Assembly (NCBI GenBank): GCA_902826775.1 | Contig: CADEHE010000003.1 | Coordinates: 124,001 to 188,000 of the forward strand | DNA from: an uncultured Pseudomonadota bacterium | GTDB lineage: Bacteria; Pseudomonadota; Gammaproteobacteria; Burkholderiales; JALYOK01 | Length of the DNA: 64,000 nt | Direction: 5' to 3' | In this document: positions 1-9,005 of the stretch, one piece after another | Numbering within the stretch: position 1 is the stretch's first letter | Layout: every line of letters begins with the position of its first letter | The notes under the pieces: generated by a model | Database searches by the model: none | Told to the model about the DNA's origin: nothing | The model's input: the letters and a program-made list of their open reading frames with translations, nothing else | Program-made: the position numbers and the translations under genes

Positions 1-2
1 TT

Positions 3-3000
3 CTGGGCGACACGCACGAAGTCATCACGTTCCCCTACGATTGGCGCCGCCCCTTGGCCGAAGCGGCGGATCGGCTCGCCGCTGAGATCATGGCGCGGCT
101 CGGAGCGGCCGAGCGCAACAAGCAACCCCTCAGTGTGCTGGCGCATTCGATGGGCGGCTTGGTCACGCGCACCATGATCGCTAGGCACCCTGACGTCTGG
201 AGCCGCATGGGAGCGCACGCTGAGTCGCGGCTGATTATGCTCGGCACGCCCAACGGCGGTTCGTACTCGATCCCCGTCATGCTCACCGCGCGCGACCCGC
301 TGGTGCGCAAGCTGGCCTTGCTTGATCTCGGCCACAAGCACGGCGAGTTGCTGGCGATCATCGCGCGCTTTACCGGCGCGCTGCAGATGCTGCCGGTGCA
401 AACGCGCTGGGATTTCTTTGATCCGGCGTTTTGGGCAAAGCTCGCCGACGACGATCATCCCGCCAAAGACGGCGCAAAACCCTGGGCGCTGCCTGCACCC
501 AAAGATCTGGAAGAAGCGCGTGCCGCGCGCAAACTGCTCGACGATACACCGTACGATCCGCGCCGCATGCTGTACGTGGCTGGCTGCGCCGAAGCCACGC
601 CGTTCGATCTGGATTTTTCCGCGGATGCCCCCATCGGCAAGCGGCTGAAGTTTCAGGCCACGGCGCGTGGCGACGGCCGCGTGCCATGGGATACGGGCAT
701 CCCCCCCGGCGTGCGCACTTGGTATATGGAGGCGACACACGGCGATCTTGCCAATCATGAAGAAGCGTTTCCGGCGCTGCTGGAGTTATTGCAGCGCGGC
801 GCCACCACGCGTTTAGCTACCAGCCCGCCCGCCATGCGTGGTGCGCTGGTGCGCTTCGATCTGCCCGAAGCGCCCGAACCCGCGGTGCTGCCGGACGAGG
901 AGGATCTCGTTGCCAGCGCGCTGGGCGCCAGCCGCCGCGTGCGCAAGGCCGAAGCTAAGGCGCGCATCAGCGTTGCCGTGTTGCACGGCAACCTCGCTTA
1001 CACCTCGAACGTAGTGGCGGTCGGCCACTACGAGGGTGACACCATCGTCAGTGCCGAGCGCTACCTGGACCGGCAGTTGGACGGCAAATTGAGCGCGTGT
1101 CAGCAACTTGGGCTCTACCCGGGACGCCCGGACACCGCGGAGATCTTTCTCGATCCGGAACGCAAACCCGCCGGCGCGATTGTGGTCGGCCTCGGTCAAG
1201 TGGGCCGCCTCGCGCCGGGCGATCTGAGCAAAAGCGTCAAGCGCGGCGTGCTGATGTACGCCTCGAGTGTGGCTGAGCGCGCGGCACCAGAGGCCGCGCC
1301 TGAGTCCATCACGCTTGCTTCGCTGCTGATCGGCACGGGTGCCGGCGGCATTGCCATCGGCGATTCGCTGCTCGCCATCTTGCGCGGCTTGGCACAAGCA
1401 GCCGATGCGCTGCAGGGCACGCAGTACAAGGATCGCGTGCGCATCGAGCGGATCGAGTTCATCGAGCTCTATGAGGATCGCGCCATTCAAGCCGCGCGGG
1501 CATTGACCAACGCGACGCGCGATGCGGAGTTCCAAGCGCGCTTCGTGTTAGTGCCGGAGCTTGAGCACTTGCCGAGCGGAAGACGCCGTGTCGCCTACGA
1601 CGACGATCCGAACTGGTGGCGGCGGCTGCAGATACTGGGCGACGCCGACGGCCTGCAGTTCAACACGCTGACTGACCGCGCGCGCGTCGAGGTGCAGTTG
1701 CAAGCCACGCAACAAGCGCTGGTCGACGAATTTCTCGTGCAAGCGATTACCGAAACGCGCACCGATAACGAACTCGGCAGCACGCTATTCGAACTGCTGT
1801 TGCCGAATCGGCTGAAGGAGCAAGCCCCCAATCAGGAACACGTCGTGCTGCTGGTGAACGATGCGTCCGCACGTTATCCGTGGGAGCTACTCGTCGATCA
1901 GCGCGGTGGCGCCGACCGCCCGCTCTGCGTGCAAGCCGGCATGATCCGGCAGTTGCTCACCGACGAATTTCGCGAAGTTGTCAACACCACCGCGCGCGAC
2001 AGCGCATTGATCATCGGCGATCCCGCGCTCGGTGCCGCGGAGAAGCTGTTCCCAAGTCTGGATGGCGCCAAGCGCGAAGCCGAGTTCGTCGCCGAACTGC
2101 TCGGCAAGCAAGGCTTACCATCGGTCACGACCTGCGTGCGACAGCGCGCGCCGAGTATCGTACGGGCGCTGTTTGCCGCCGAATATAAGATCTTGCATCT
2201 CGCCGGGCATGGCGTGTACGAGTTCGATTTCGATGCGGCGTTGGGCAAGCGCGAACCGCCCGATCCTTGCAAGACGCCGCGCAAAATAACCGGCATGGTC
2301 ATCGGCGACGGTGTCTATTTAACACCGGCCGAAGTTAAGCAAATGCGCAGCGTGCCGGAACTGGTATTCATCAATTGTTGTCATCTCGGCCGCAACGACA
2401 CAGTCGCTCCTGAAGCACGACGCGACCGCCACAAGTTGGCGGCGAATTTGGCTATGGAATTTATCCGCATGGGCGTAAAAGCGGTGGTCGCTGCGGGATG
2501 GGAAGTCGATGATGCCGCAGCGGCCGCTTTCGCCGCCAAGTTCTACGACGAGATGTGCCGCGGTACGCCGTTCGGCGAAGCGGTGCTGGCGGCTCGCAGC
2601 GCGATTTTCCGCGCCTACCCGAGCGTGAATACTTGGGGTGCCTATCAGTGCTACGGCGATCACGCCTACCGTTTGCGCGTTCACGACACGGCCGCGGCGA
2701 GCAAACCGGACCCCGAGCCGCACTACGTGGCGAGCGCCGAGGCAGTGCAGGAGTTGGACAATTTTGCCGCAGACGCGAAAACGGCCTCGCCCGCGGGACG
2801 CAAATGGTTGCTGGCGCGCGTCAAAGCTATCCATAGCCACATCGAATCGCGCCATGAGCGCTGGCTGGCACAACCCGCGCTGCTGGCCGCGCTGGGACGC
2901 GCTTACGCCGAACTCGATGTGTTCGCGCAGGCGATTGCCTGTTACCGGCTGGCGCTCAAAGCCGAGCGCGCCACCTATCCGTTCGCAACCCTGGAACAAC

Positions 3001-3686
3001 TCGCGAACTTACAGGTGCGCTACGCGGCCTGGCTCTATCGCGCCAGCATGGATACGCCGCGCAAACCCGCGCAAGGCAAGATGCCGGAGCAAAGCGAAGA
3101 CCCAGCCGCGCTGATCAAAGCCAGCATCGATCTATGTGAAACCTTGCTCAAATTCGGCGAAACAAGCGAGCGCTTGAGCATCCTTGCGAGTGCATATAAG
3201 CGCAAAGCTTTTATCGATCCGGCACAGCGCAGCCGCGCGTTGCGCGATATGGTCGGCATCTACCGCAAAGCCGATGCGCTTGCACGCAGCCGCGCCGGCG
3301 CCAGCCAACCGTATCCGCTGCTGAACGCTCTAGCCGGCGAAGCCATCCTGGAGCTGGTGAACGGCAAGACGCTCGGCGACATCAGCGCGACCTTGCAAGC
3401 AGTGCGCGAAGGCACACGGGCGGCGGATTTCTGGGGTTGGTTGCGCGACGCCGAATGCGCGCTGATCGAAGGCTTGGCGCTGGGAGACTTGGCGGCACAA
3501 AGCGCCGTCGTAATTGAAGGCTACACCGACGCCATAAAGCGTGCCGCCTCGCCGCGCGAAGCGCGTTCGGTGCGCGAGAATCTCGAACTGCTCATTGCAG
3601 CCCTGGACGATGCACCTAAACACGCGCGCAATAAGCGCATAGGGGCGCAGCTGCGCAGAATACTTGAAGCCATCAGACCAGAGTAG
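3..3686 (+). CDS. Lipase-like / CHAT protease / helical-repeat multidomain protein (5' truncated)
   Basis: The reading frame is open from the left edge (a TTG at 54 is not a convincing start), so the N terminus is missing. Counting from that TTG, residues 1-270 look like an alpha/beta-hydrolase of the lipase/LCAT type: a FPYDWR stretch just upstream, nucleophile elbow AHSMGG (Ser32), a GDGRVPWDTG acid loop and a THGD histidine. Residues about 300-480 resemble the N-terminal domain of M17 leucyl aminopeptidases. Residues about 590-870 are a CHAT (caspase-like) protease, with the His-Gly motif HLAGHG (His719) and INCCHLG (Cys776) as the likely dyad. The remaining 330 residues are alpha-helical and TPR-like. 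CHAT proteins commonly act as regulated proteases in defence or cell-death pathways; the role here is inferred. It is not linked to the flagellar genes by operon structure; the next gene lies 80 bp downstream. Confidence 0.8.
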   Translation: MGDTHEVITFPYDWRRPLAEAADRLAAEIMARLGAAERNKQPLSVLAHSMGGLVTRTMIARHPDVWSRMGAHAESRLIMLGTPNGGSYSIPVMLTARDPLVRKLALLDLGHKHGELLAIIARFTGALQMLPVQTRWDFFDPAFWAKLADDDHPAKDGAKPWALPAPKDLEEARAARKLLDDTPYDPRRMLYVAGCAEATPFDLDFSADAPIGKRLKFQATARGDGRVPWDTGIPPGVRTWYMEATHGDLANHEEAFPALLELLQRGATTRLATSPPAMRGALVRFDLPEAPEPAVLPDEEDLVASALGASRRVRKAEAKARISVAVLHGNLAYTSNVVAVGHYEGDTIVSAERYLDRQLDGKLSACQQLGLYPGRPDTAEIFLDPERKPAGAIVVGLGQVGRLAPGDLSKSVKRGVLMYASSVAERAAPEAAPESITLASLLIGTGAGGIAIGDSLLAILRGLAQAADALQGTQYKDRVRIERIEFIELYEDRAIQAARALTNATRDAEFQARFVLVPELEHLPSGRRRVAYDDDPNWWRRLQILGDADGLQFNTLTDRARVEVQLQATQQALVDEFLVQAITETRTDNELGSTLFELLLPNRLKEQAPNQEHVVLLVNDASARYPWELLVDQRGGADRPLCVQAGMIRQLLTDEFREVVNTTARDSALIIGDPALGAAEKLFPSLDGAKREAEFVAELLGKQGLPSVTTCVRQRAPSIVRALFAAEYKILHLAGHGVYEFDFDAALGKREPPDPCKTPRKITGMVIGDGVYLTPAEVKQMRSVPELVFINCCHLGRNDTVAPEARRDRHKLAANLAMEFIRMGVKAVVAAGWEVDDAAAAAFAAKFYDEMCRGTPFGEAVLAARSAIFRAYPSVNTWGAYQCYGDHAYRLRVHDTAAASKPDPEPHYVASAEAVQELDNFAADAKTASPAGRKWLLARVKAIHSHIESRHERWLAQPALLAALGRAYAELDVFAQAIACYRLALKAERATYPFATLEQLANLQVRYAAWLYRASMDTPRKPAQGKMPEQSEDPAALIKASIDLCETLLKFGETSERLSILASAYKRKAFIDPAQRSRALRDMVGIYRKADALARSRAGASQPYPLLNALAGEAILELVNGKTLGDISATLQAVREGTRAADFWGWLRDAECALIEGLALGDLAAQSAVVIEGYTDAIKRAASPREARSVRENLELLIAALDDAPKHARNKRIGAQLRRILEAIRPE

Positions 3687-3751
3687 ATATACCCCTCAGA
3701 GATTATCTCCAGTACGCTTAGCCAGTAATAGTCACCTCAAGTTACCGATTA

Positions 3752-3763
3752 GGGTATATACCC
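3752..3763. promoter_or_regulatory. 12-bp perfect palindrome, possible operator of the DsbA-like gene
   Basis: GGGTATATACCC is self-complementary and ends 3 bases before the ATG of the thiol oxidoreductase gene. A half-site, TATACCCC, occurs at 3688-3695. TATACCC-type arms resemble operators of CsoR/FrmR-family metal or thiol sensors, but no such regulator is visible in the window, so repressor binding is an inference. Confidence 0.3.
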
Positions 3764-3766
3764 AGC

Positions 3767-4414
3767 ATGATACAAATTGAAATTTATTCCGATGTGGTTT
3801 GCCCTTGGTGCTTTATCGGCAAGCGCCACCTCGACGCCGCCTTGGACGACTTTCAGCGCGGCGATGGCGGCGAGAGCGTGGTCACTTGGCGGCCGTTCCA
3901 GTTGAATCCGCAGTTGCCGCCGCAGGGCATCCCGCGCCAAACCTATATTGAAACCAAGTTTGGCGGCCCGCAGCGCGCCGCGGCGATTTATCAGCGCGTA
4001 AGCGACGCCGGCAGCGCCGCAGGCATAGCCTTCGCCTTCGATCGCATCGTCACGCAGCCCAATACGCTTAACGCTCATCGGCTCATTCACCACGCGCAAC
4101 TGTGCGACAGACAAGATGCCATGGTGACGCGCCTGTTCGAAGCTTACTTTCTGGAAGGCGCGGATTTGACGGACGTAGAAACCCTCAGCGCCCTCGCCGG
4201 CAGCGCGGGAATACCTGCGGACGCGACGCGCGACTATCTGGATTCCGACCGCGATGTTGTCGCGGTGCGTGAAGCCGATGCCCACGCTCGCGCTCTGGGC
4301 ATAGAAGGCGTGCCGATGTTTGTGCTAAACGGCCGCTATGCCATTTCGGGAGCGCAACCGCCCGCCGTTCTGCTGCAAGCGCTGCAGCAAGTTGCGCAGG
4401 AAGCGTCGCGCTAG
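3767..4414 (+). CDS. DsbA family (FrnE-like) thiol oxidoreductase
   Basis: A 215-residue protein with a thioredoxin-fold N terminus carrying the redox motif CPWC (Cys12, Cys15) after the strand IEIYSDVV, a helical insertion, and the cis-proline loop EGVPMF near residue 183. This is the pattern of the FrnE/2-hydroxychromene-2-carboxylate isomerase branch of the DsbA superfamily. No signal peptide is visible, so a cytoplasmic disulfide or thiol-oxidoreductase role is most likely. No obvious ribosome site precedes the ATG; the palindrome ending 3 bases upstream occupies that space. The gene is convergent with the small exported protein that follows. The substrate cannot be told from the sequence. 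Confidence 0.85.
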   Translation: MIQIEIYSDVVCPWCFIGKRHLDAALDDFQRGDGGESVVTWRPFQLNPQLPPQGIPRQTYIETKFGGPQRAAAIYQRVSDAGSAAGIAFAFDRIVTQPNTLNAHRLIHHAQLCDRQDAMVTRLFEAYFLEGADLTDVETLSALAGSAGIPADATRDYLDSDRDVVAVREADAHARALGIEGVPMFVLNGRYAISGAQPPAVLLQALQQVAQEASR

Positions 4415-4431
4415 TTGCAACGCGGCTTTTC

Positions 4432-4767
4432 TCAGGGCGTCACGGTAACGACAAAATCAGTCGTGGCGGCACCGTCCACGATCGCGCCGACTTGTCTAAC
4501 GCTTAGTTGCGTCAAGTCAAGAGCGTTGCGCACACTGGGCACATGGCCACCGCAACGCAGCGAGCCAGCATCATGCGCCAACACCACTTGCCGCGTCGCC
4601 AGCACGCTGAGCTCGGCTTTAGTCAGCGCTGCCGGCACAGCAAAGCTGCACCGCGCATTCGGTAGCACCAGCGCGCTGACCATCAGTCTTGCATCGCCTG
4701 CGGTAGCCAGGATGGGTGGCGTTAGCGCAACGAACGCCAACAGCAGCCATAACGCCAATTTATGCAT
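4432..4767 (-). CDS. Small exported protein of unknown function
   Basis: A 111-residue product that starts with a clear signal peptide: Met-His-Lys, a hydrophobic stretch LALWLLLAFVAL, and a likely cleavage after ILATAG. The mature part is rich in Val/Ala/Thr strands and contains exactly two cysteines, which could form one disulfide. It resembles small periplasmic beta-sandwich or pilin-like proteins, but I do not recognise the family. It faces the DsbA-like gene tail to tail with 17 bp between them. An open frame on the opposite strand (4415-4786) has no comparable features, so the signal peptide decides the strand. Confidence 0.55.
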   Translation of the reverse strand: MHKLALWLLLAFVALTPPILATAGDARLMVSALVLPNARCSFAVPAALTKAELSVLATRQVVLAHDAGSLRCGGHVPSVRNALDLTQLSVRQVGAIVDGAATTDFVVTVTP

Positions 4768-4944
4768 GAGTGCCCCAGAAACGTAGCCGGCAAGCCAATC
4801 CGTCGCACGGCGCGAACGGAGTGATCGGTAGATGAGCTAACGGCGCTCATACCAAATACTTTAGAGTTGCATTTAACCGGTCCAACCAGTCAGCCTCGCA
4901 CGCATCCGACCGCCCACCACTAACTCATTGATAATTCGTAACAC

Positions 4945-4971
4945 TTAAGTCGGCCCGCGCGCTGCCGTTAT
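4945..4971 (+). promoter_or_regulatory. Predicted sigma28 (FliA) promoter of motAB
   Basis: TTAAGTCG, 11 nt, GCCGTTAT. The enteric FliA consensus is TAAAGTTT-N11-GCCGATAA: 11 of 16 positions match and the spacing is exact. The same layout precedes flgM, flgK, ycgR and cheR in this window. The -10 element ends about 158 bp before the motA ATG. Confidence 0.6.
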
Positions 4972-5066
4972 CCAGAGAGTTCGCAGCTCTAGGGACACTA
5001 TCCCAGAGCGACAAACCTGGCCAATAACGGAGGCTCAGCAGTGTTAACGACTTTCCTACTCTTGTC

Positions 5067-5085
5067 GAGTTGGGTTTTTTGGCAT
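5067..5085. repeat. 19-bp shared upstream motif, copy 1 (motA)
   Basis: GAGTTGGGTTTTTTGGCAT matches GACTTGAGTTTTTTGGCAT at 24153-24171 in 17 of 19 positions. Both copies lie 30-65 bp upstream of a motility or chemotaxis start codon, but in opposite orientation relative to the gene. Possibly a regulator-binding site. Confidence 0.4.
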
Positions 5086-5129
5086 AGCCGCAAAGCCCGT
5101 CTGCAGCGTGTGCGCGCAAAAGGCCGCTC

Positions 5130-5987
5130 ATGCTAGTCATCATCGGATACGTCATCGTATGCGCTTCGGTCTTCGGCGGCTACGCCATGGCCGGCGGTCA
5201 CTTGCACGCGCTTTGGCAACCGCTCGAATTGCTGATGATATTCGGCGGTGCTTTCGGCGCCTTCTTCGTCAGCAATAACAACAAGACCATCAAAGCGACC
5301 GTCAAGGCCTTGCCGCTGTGCTTTAAGGGCTCCAAGTACAACAAAGCCGTTTACATGGAATTGATGGCGCTCTTGTTCGACATTCTGTCCAAGGTTCGCA
5401 AAGAAGGATTGATGTCGATCGAGGGCGATGTTGAGAATCCCGCGCAAAGTGGGATTTTCGGCAAGTATCCGCGCATACTCGCCGACCATCATGCGGTCGA
5501 GTTCATGACTGACTATCTGCGCATGATGGTCAGCGGCAATTTGAACGCGCTGGAAATCGAAAATTTGATGGACAACGAAATCGAAACCCATCATCACGAG
5601 GCCGAGATCCCGGCACACTGTATCGCCAAGATGGGCGACGGCTTGCCGGCGTTCGGCATCGTCGCGGCGGTGATGGGCGTTGTGCATACCATGGGTTCGG
5701 TGGGCCTGCCGCCTTCCGAACTCGGTCTGCTAATCGCCCACGCGCTAGTCGGGACGTTCCTTGGCATCTTATTGGCCTACGGTTTCGTCGGTCCGTTGTC
5801 CACGCTGCTCGAAATTAAAGCAGCCGAGTCCACCAAAATGTTTCAATGCATGAAGGTGGTGCTCATGGCCAGCCTCAATGGTTGCGCGCCGGCGGTGGCT
5901 GTCGAGTTCGGCCGCAAAGTGCTGTACTCGACCGAGCGGCCGACCTTCTCGGAACTGGAAGCACACGTAAAACCGAAGAAAGCCTAA
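5130..5987 (+). CDS. motA: Flagellar motor stator protein MotA
   Basis: A 285-residue inner-membrane protein of usual MotA length. Two N-terminal membrane helices (about 1-20 and 30-50), a long cytoplasmic loop carrying the charged segment that contacts FliG, and two more helices at about 170-220 (VAAVMGVVHTMGSV and LIAHALVGTFLGILLAYGF). The C-terminal region ELEAHVKP is typical of the proteobacterial family. With MotB it forms the proton-driven stator (MotA5B2). The start is supported by AAAGG about 8 bases upstream. motB follows after 12 bp, so the two are co-transcribed, probably from the sigma28 site at 4945. Confidence 0.97.
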   Translation: MLVIIGYVIVCASVFGGYAMAGGHLHALWQPLELLMIFGGAFGAFFVSNNNKTIKATVKALPLCFKGSKYNKAVYMELMALLFDILSKVRKEGLMSIEGDVENPAQSGIFGKYPRILADHHAVEFMTDYLRMMVSGNLNALEIENLMDNEIETHHHEAEIPAHCIAKMGDGLPAFGIVAAVMGVVHTMGSVGLPPSELGLLIAHALVGTFLGILLAYGFVGPLSTLLEIKAAESTKMFQCMKVVLMASLNGCAPAVAVEFGRKVLYSTERPTFSELEAHVKPKKA

Positions 5988-5999
5988 GCGAGACACGAC

Positions 6000-6956
6000 A
6001 TGTCGAACGATAAGAAGAAAGCTGCTCAGCCGATCGTCATTAAGCGCATCAAGAAGGTCGCAGGCGGGCACCACGGCGGTGCCTGGAAAATCGCTTACGC
6101 TGACTTTGTGACCGCGATGATGGCGTTCTTTCTGCTCATGTGGCTGCTGGGTTCAACAGCAAAAGGTGATCTGGAAGGGATCGCAGAGTTCTTCAACACT
6201 CCGATGAAAGTAGCAATGCAAGGCGGCTCAGGCGCGGGGGACGCGACCAGTTTGATTCAAGGCGGCGGCAAAGATCTCACGCGGCGCGAAGGCCAAGTCA
6301 AGAACGGCAAAGCCGAAGCAAAGAAAAAGAAAGCGGATATGCAAGCAGCGCGCGCCGAACTCGCACGTCAAGAACTGGCTAAGCTGACTGATCTCAAGAA
6401 GAAGATTGAAGAGGCCATCGACGGCAATCCGACCTTGAGCCAATTCAAGAAGCAGCTATTACTCGATATTACCAGCGAAGGCCTGCGCATCCAGATCGTG
6501 GATGAGCAGAATCGGGCTATGTTCGCCATCGGCAGCGCCGAATTGCAGCCTTACACTAAGGACATCTTGCATGAGCTAGGCGTAATGCTGAATGAGGTCG
6601 ACAACAAACTCGCTCTCACGGGACACACCGATGCTACGGCGTATTCAGGCGGCGAACGGGGCTACAGCAATTGGGAACTCTCCGCTGACCGCGCCAATGC
6701 ATCTAGGCGCGAGCTGGTCGCGGCGGGTGTGATCGAGCAGAAGATCTTGCGCGTCATCGGATTGTCATCGTCAGTCTTATTCGACAAGACGGATCCGCTG
6801 AACCCCATGAACCGCCGCATCAGCATCATTGTCATGAATAAACAGACTGAAGAGGCGCTGAGTCAAGATAACATAAGCTCGGTCAATGTTGATACGAGCG
6901 CTGCCGACGCTGAGGGCGCAGGCGCGTCCGATCAGCCCCCCGCCGCTACCGAATAG
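6000..6956 (+). CDS. motB: Flagellar motor stator protein MotB
   Basis: A 318-residue protein with one N-terminal membrane helix preceded by a basic cytoplasmic tail. The helix contains YADFVTAMMAFFLLMWLL, whose Asp35 is the conserved proton-binding residue. The periplasmic part carries a plug/linker rich in Lys and Glu and a C-terminal OmpA-like peptidoglycan-binding domain (about 160-285) with LTGHTDATAY and NWELSADRANASRREL. It anchors the stator to the cell wall next to MotA. It is convergent with cheA, whose stop lies about 78 bp away; that gap shows no T-rich terminator. Confidence 0.97.
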   Translation: MSNDKKKAAQPIVIKRIKKVAGGHHGGAWKIAYADFVTAMMAFFLLMWLLGSTAKGDLEGIAEFFNTPMKVAMQGGSGAGDATSLIQGGGKDLTRREGQVKNGKAEAKKKKADMQAARAELARQELAKLTDLKKKIEEAIDGNPTLSQFKKQLLLDITSEGLRIQIVDEQNRAMFAIGSAELQPYTKDILHELGVMLNEVDNKLALTGHTDATAYSGGERGYSNWELSADRANASRRELVAAGVIEQKILRVIGLSSSVLFDKTDPLNPMNRRISIIVMNKQTEEALSQDNISSVNVDTSAADAEGAGASDQPPAATE

Positions 6957-7033
6957 CACGGCTAGGTGGCGCTGCAAAATAGCAGCAGTCCGGCTACCGA
7001 ATCCGCTTCGACCTGTTAGCTCAAACCCTCGAG

Positions 7034-8959
7034 TTACTGACCGGCGGCTTCGGCTTCTCCGGAACTTTCACCTGAAGCAAGAGACGAATCCGCCGCGGTT
7101 TTCGGTAAAACGGCAAACAAATCCGCGCTGGTGGAAAAACTCGCTGTAGCTAGTAGCGCTTCCATATCCAGCACCAAGACAACAGAGCCGTCGCCGTTCA
7201 TCGTTGCACCCGCCACGCCTTTCGGCTTGACTCCGTGCAGCGGTTTGATCACCACCTCATCGCGTCCGACAAATCCGTCCACCGCTAGCACCAAGGAACG
7301 TTCTGCGGTCTGCAGCAATACGCCGTATTTAGGCGACGCTTCAATGGGCCAATCGAGCAACTCCGCAAGCGTAGTGACCGGCAACACCTCGTTGCGCAAG
7401 TTCATCGTCGCCCGCCCATTCACCGCCTGTACATGATCCGGTTCGATGGGAATCATCTCGCGCACCATCGAGAGCGGCAACGCAAAACCTTGCTCCCCTA
7501 AACGCACCACCAGCACCGGCAGTATCGCCAACGTCAGCGGCAACACAATGCTAATCGTCGTTCCCTGGCCCGGCACCGAAACGATCTCGATACGCCCGTT
7601 CAGCTTCTGAATGTTCGTCTTGACCACATCCATGCCGACACCGCGACCGGATACATCGGAAATCTTGTCCTTGGTCGAAAAACCCGGCAGGAAAATCAGA
7701 TGCAGACTTTGCTTGTCATCCATGCTGTTGGCGGTCTCAACATCGATGAGCCCTTTTTCCAAGGCCTTGCGGCGCAGCACATCGGCGCGCATGCCGCGAC
7801 CGTCATCACTGATCTCCAAAATGATTCGATCGCCAATTTGCTCGGCGCTCAAACGCACCGAACTCTTGGGCGGCTTGCCGGCAGCTATGCGCTCTTCCGG
7901 CGATTCGATGCCGTGATCGACGGCATTGCGCACCAAGTGCACTAGGGGATCGCCCAGTTCGTCGATCATGGTCCGGTCAAGCTCGGTCTCTTCGCCGACA
8001 ATTTCAAGGTCGACATCCTTGCCTAACTGGCGCGCAACGTCGCGCGCCATGCGCGGGTACTTCTGAAACAGGCGCCCTACGGGCTGCATGCGTGTTTTCA
8101 TGACGGCGTTCTGTAGATCGCCCACCAGCAAATCCAGTTGGCTGACCGCTTCATCCAGCGCACGCAGCGTCGTTGCGGTGTCCTTGCCCTGCAGCAAATC
8201 CCCACGTAAGCACACGAGGCGATTCTTGGTCAGTCCTATCTCACCGGATAGATTGAGTACCTGGTCGAGACGTTCCGTGTCGACGCGAATCGTCGACTCC
8301 TTAACAGCTACTTTGTCATTCTCACGTCGACCGGCTTTTGAGAAATTGGCGTTTGCTTCGTCGGTCGCACGACGCCCTTGACTGTTTCTAACTTCTTCAA
8401 CATGAGTTGCAGGAGACGTCTGCGCCGCAGTGGCATCCGCCAGCAGCGCCCCATGCAGCAATGCCCAATCGACGATGGGCGCCGACTCACTCGAGCTTGC
8501 CGGCGCTGCCACCAGGGGCGCAGCCACTGTCTGCGCTGCAGGCACATCTAGCGAACCGACTGCGGGCCGCGCTTCGGATGTGCTCTCCAGTGCGTTCAAT
8601 ATTTCAACCGGCGCCGGCGCCGGCATGCGTTGGCGCTCCAGTGACTCGAACATTACACGCACTTGGCCGGTGGCGGCGAGAATTACATCGAGCAACTCGG
8701 CCGACAAAACGATCTGTTCGTTGCGCAGCTTATCAAACAAGTTTTCGGTGCGATGACACAACGTCACCAGATTCGTGGCATTGAGAAATCCCGCGCCGCC
8801 CTTGATGGTATGAAACCCGCGGAAGATGTCATTCAGGAGCGACTTGTTCGATGCATCCTTTTCCAACTCAACCAGCATGTTGTCGACGGAGGACAGCAAC
8901 TCGCCTGCCTCGACCAGAAAATCTTGGAGCAGTTCTTCGTTTCCGGCGAAATCACTCAT
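7034..8959 (-). CDS. cheA: Chemotaxis histidine kinase CheA (cheYZA operon copy)
   Basis: A 641-residue CheA with an N-terminal HPt (P1) domain carrying the phosphorylated His50 in FHTIKGGAGFL, a long low-complexity linker instead of an obvious P2 domain, the dimerisation helices (about 235-300), the ATPase with boxes NAVDHG, DDGRGM and GRGVGMDVV, and a C-terminal CheW-like P5 domain. It phosphorylates CheY in response to receptor state. It is the third gene of a minus-strand cheY-cheZ-cheA set. A second, longer cheA is at 28577-30838, so this copy probably serves the flagellar motor directly. Confidence 0.96.
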   Translation of the reverse strand: MSDFAGNEELLQDFLVEAGELLSSVDNMLVELEKDASNKSLLNDIFRGFHTIKGGAGFLNATNLVTLCHRTENLFDKLRNEQIVLSAELLDVILAATGQVRVMFESLERQRMPAPAPVEILNALESTSEARPAVGSLDVPAAQTVAAPLVAAPASSSESAPIVDWALLHGALLADATAAQTSPATHVEEVRNSQGRRATDEANANFSKAGRRENDKVAVKESTIRVDTERLDQVLNLSGEIGLTKNRLVCLRGDLLQGKDTATTLRALDEAVSQLDLLVGDLQNAVMKTRMQPVGRLFQKYPRMARDVARQLGKDVDLEIVGEETELDRTMIDELGDPLVHLVRNAVDHGIESPEERIAAGKPPKSSVRLSAEQIGDRIILEISDDGRGMRADVLRRKALEKGLIDVETANSMDDKQSLHLIFLPGFSTKDKISDVSGRGVGMDVVKTNIQKLNGRIEIVSVPGQGTTISIVLPLTLAILPVLVVRLGEQGFALPLSMVREMIPIEPDHVQAVNGRATMNLRNEVLPVTTLAELLDWPIEASPKYGVLLQTAERSLVLAVDGFVGRDEVVIKPLHGVKPKGVAGATMNGDGSVVLVLDMEALLATASFSTSADLFAVLPKTAADSSLASGESSGEAEAAGQ

Positions 8960-9005
8960 GATTGCCCTTATTGCGCTGACTAGCGGCGCCGATTTTGGAA
9001 GTAAG

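Larger units (their letters stand above)
4768..5129. other. Intergenic region upstream of motA
   Basis: No convincing gene. It holds the predicted sigma28 promoter of motA (4945-4971) and the 19-bp motif GAGTTGGGTTTTTTGGCAT (5067-5085), a near copy of which lies upstream of the receptor gene beginning at 24122. An ACTTTAGAGT / ACCGGTCCAACC pair at about 4858-4892 also recurs loosely in that other region. Confidence 0.6.

Noticed and set aside
54..56. TTG at 54 as the start of the CHAT protein
   Set aside because: The frame is open to the window edge and the residues before it (FPYDWRRP) belong to the hydrolase fold, so the gene is truncated on the left.
4415..4786. Plus-strand frame after the DsbA-like gene
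   Set aside because: It starts directly after the stop without a ribosome site and mirrors the minus-strand gene that has a clear signal peptide.
5067..5100. TTGGCA upstream of motA as a sigma54 -24 element
   Set aside because: No TTGC-like -12 at the required distance in either copy of the motif.
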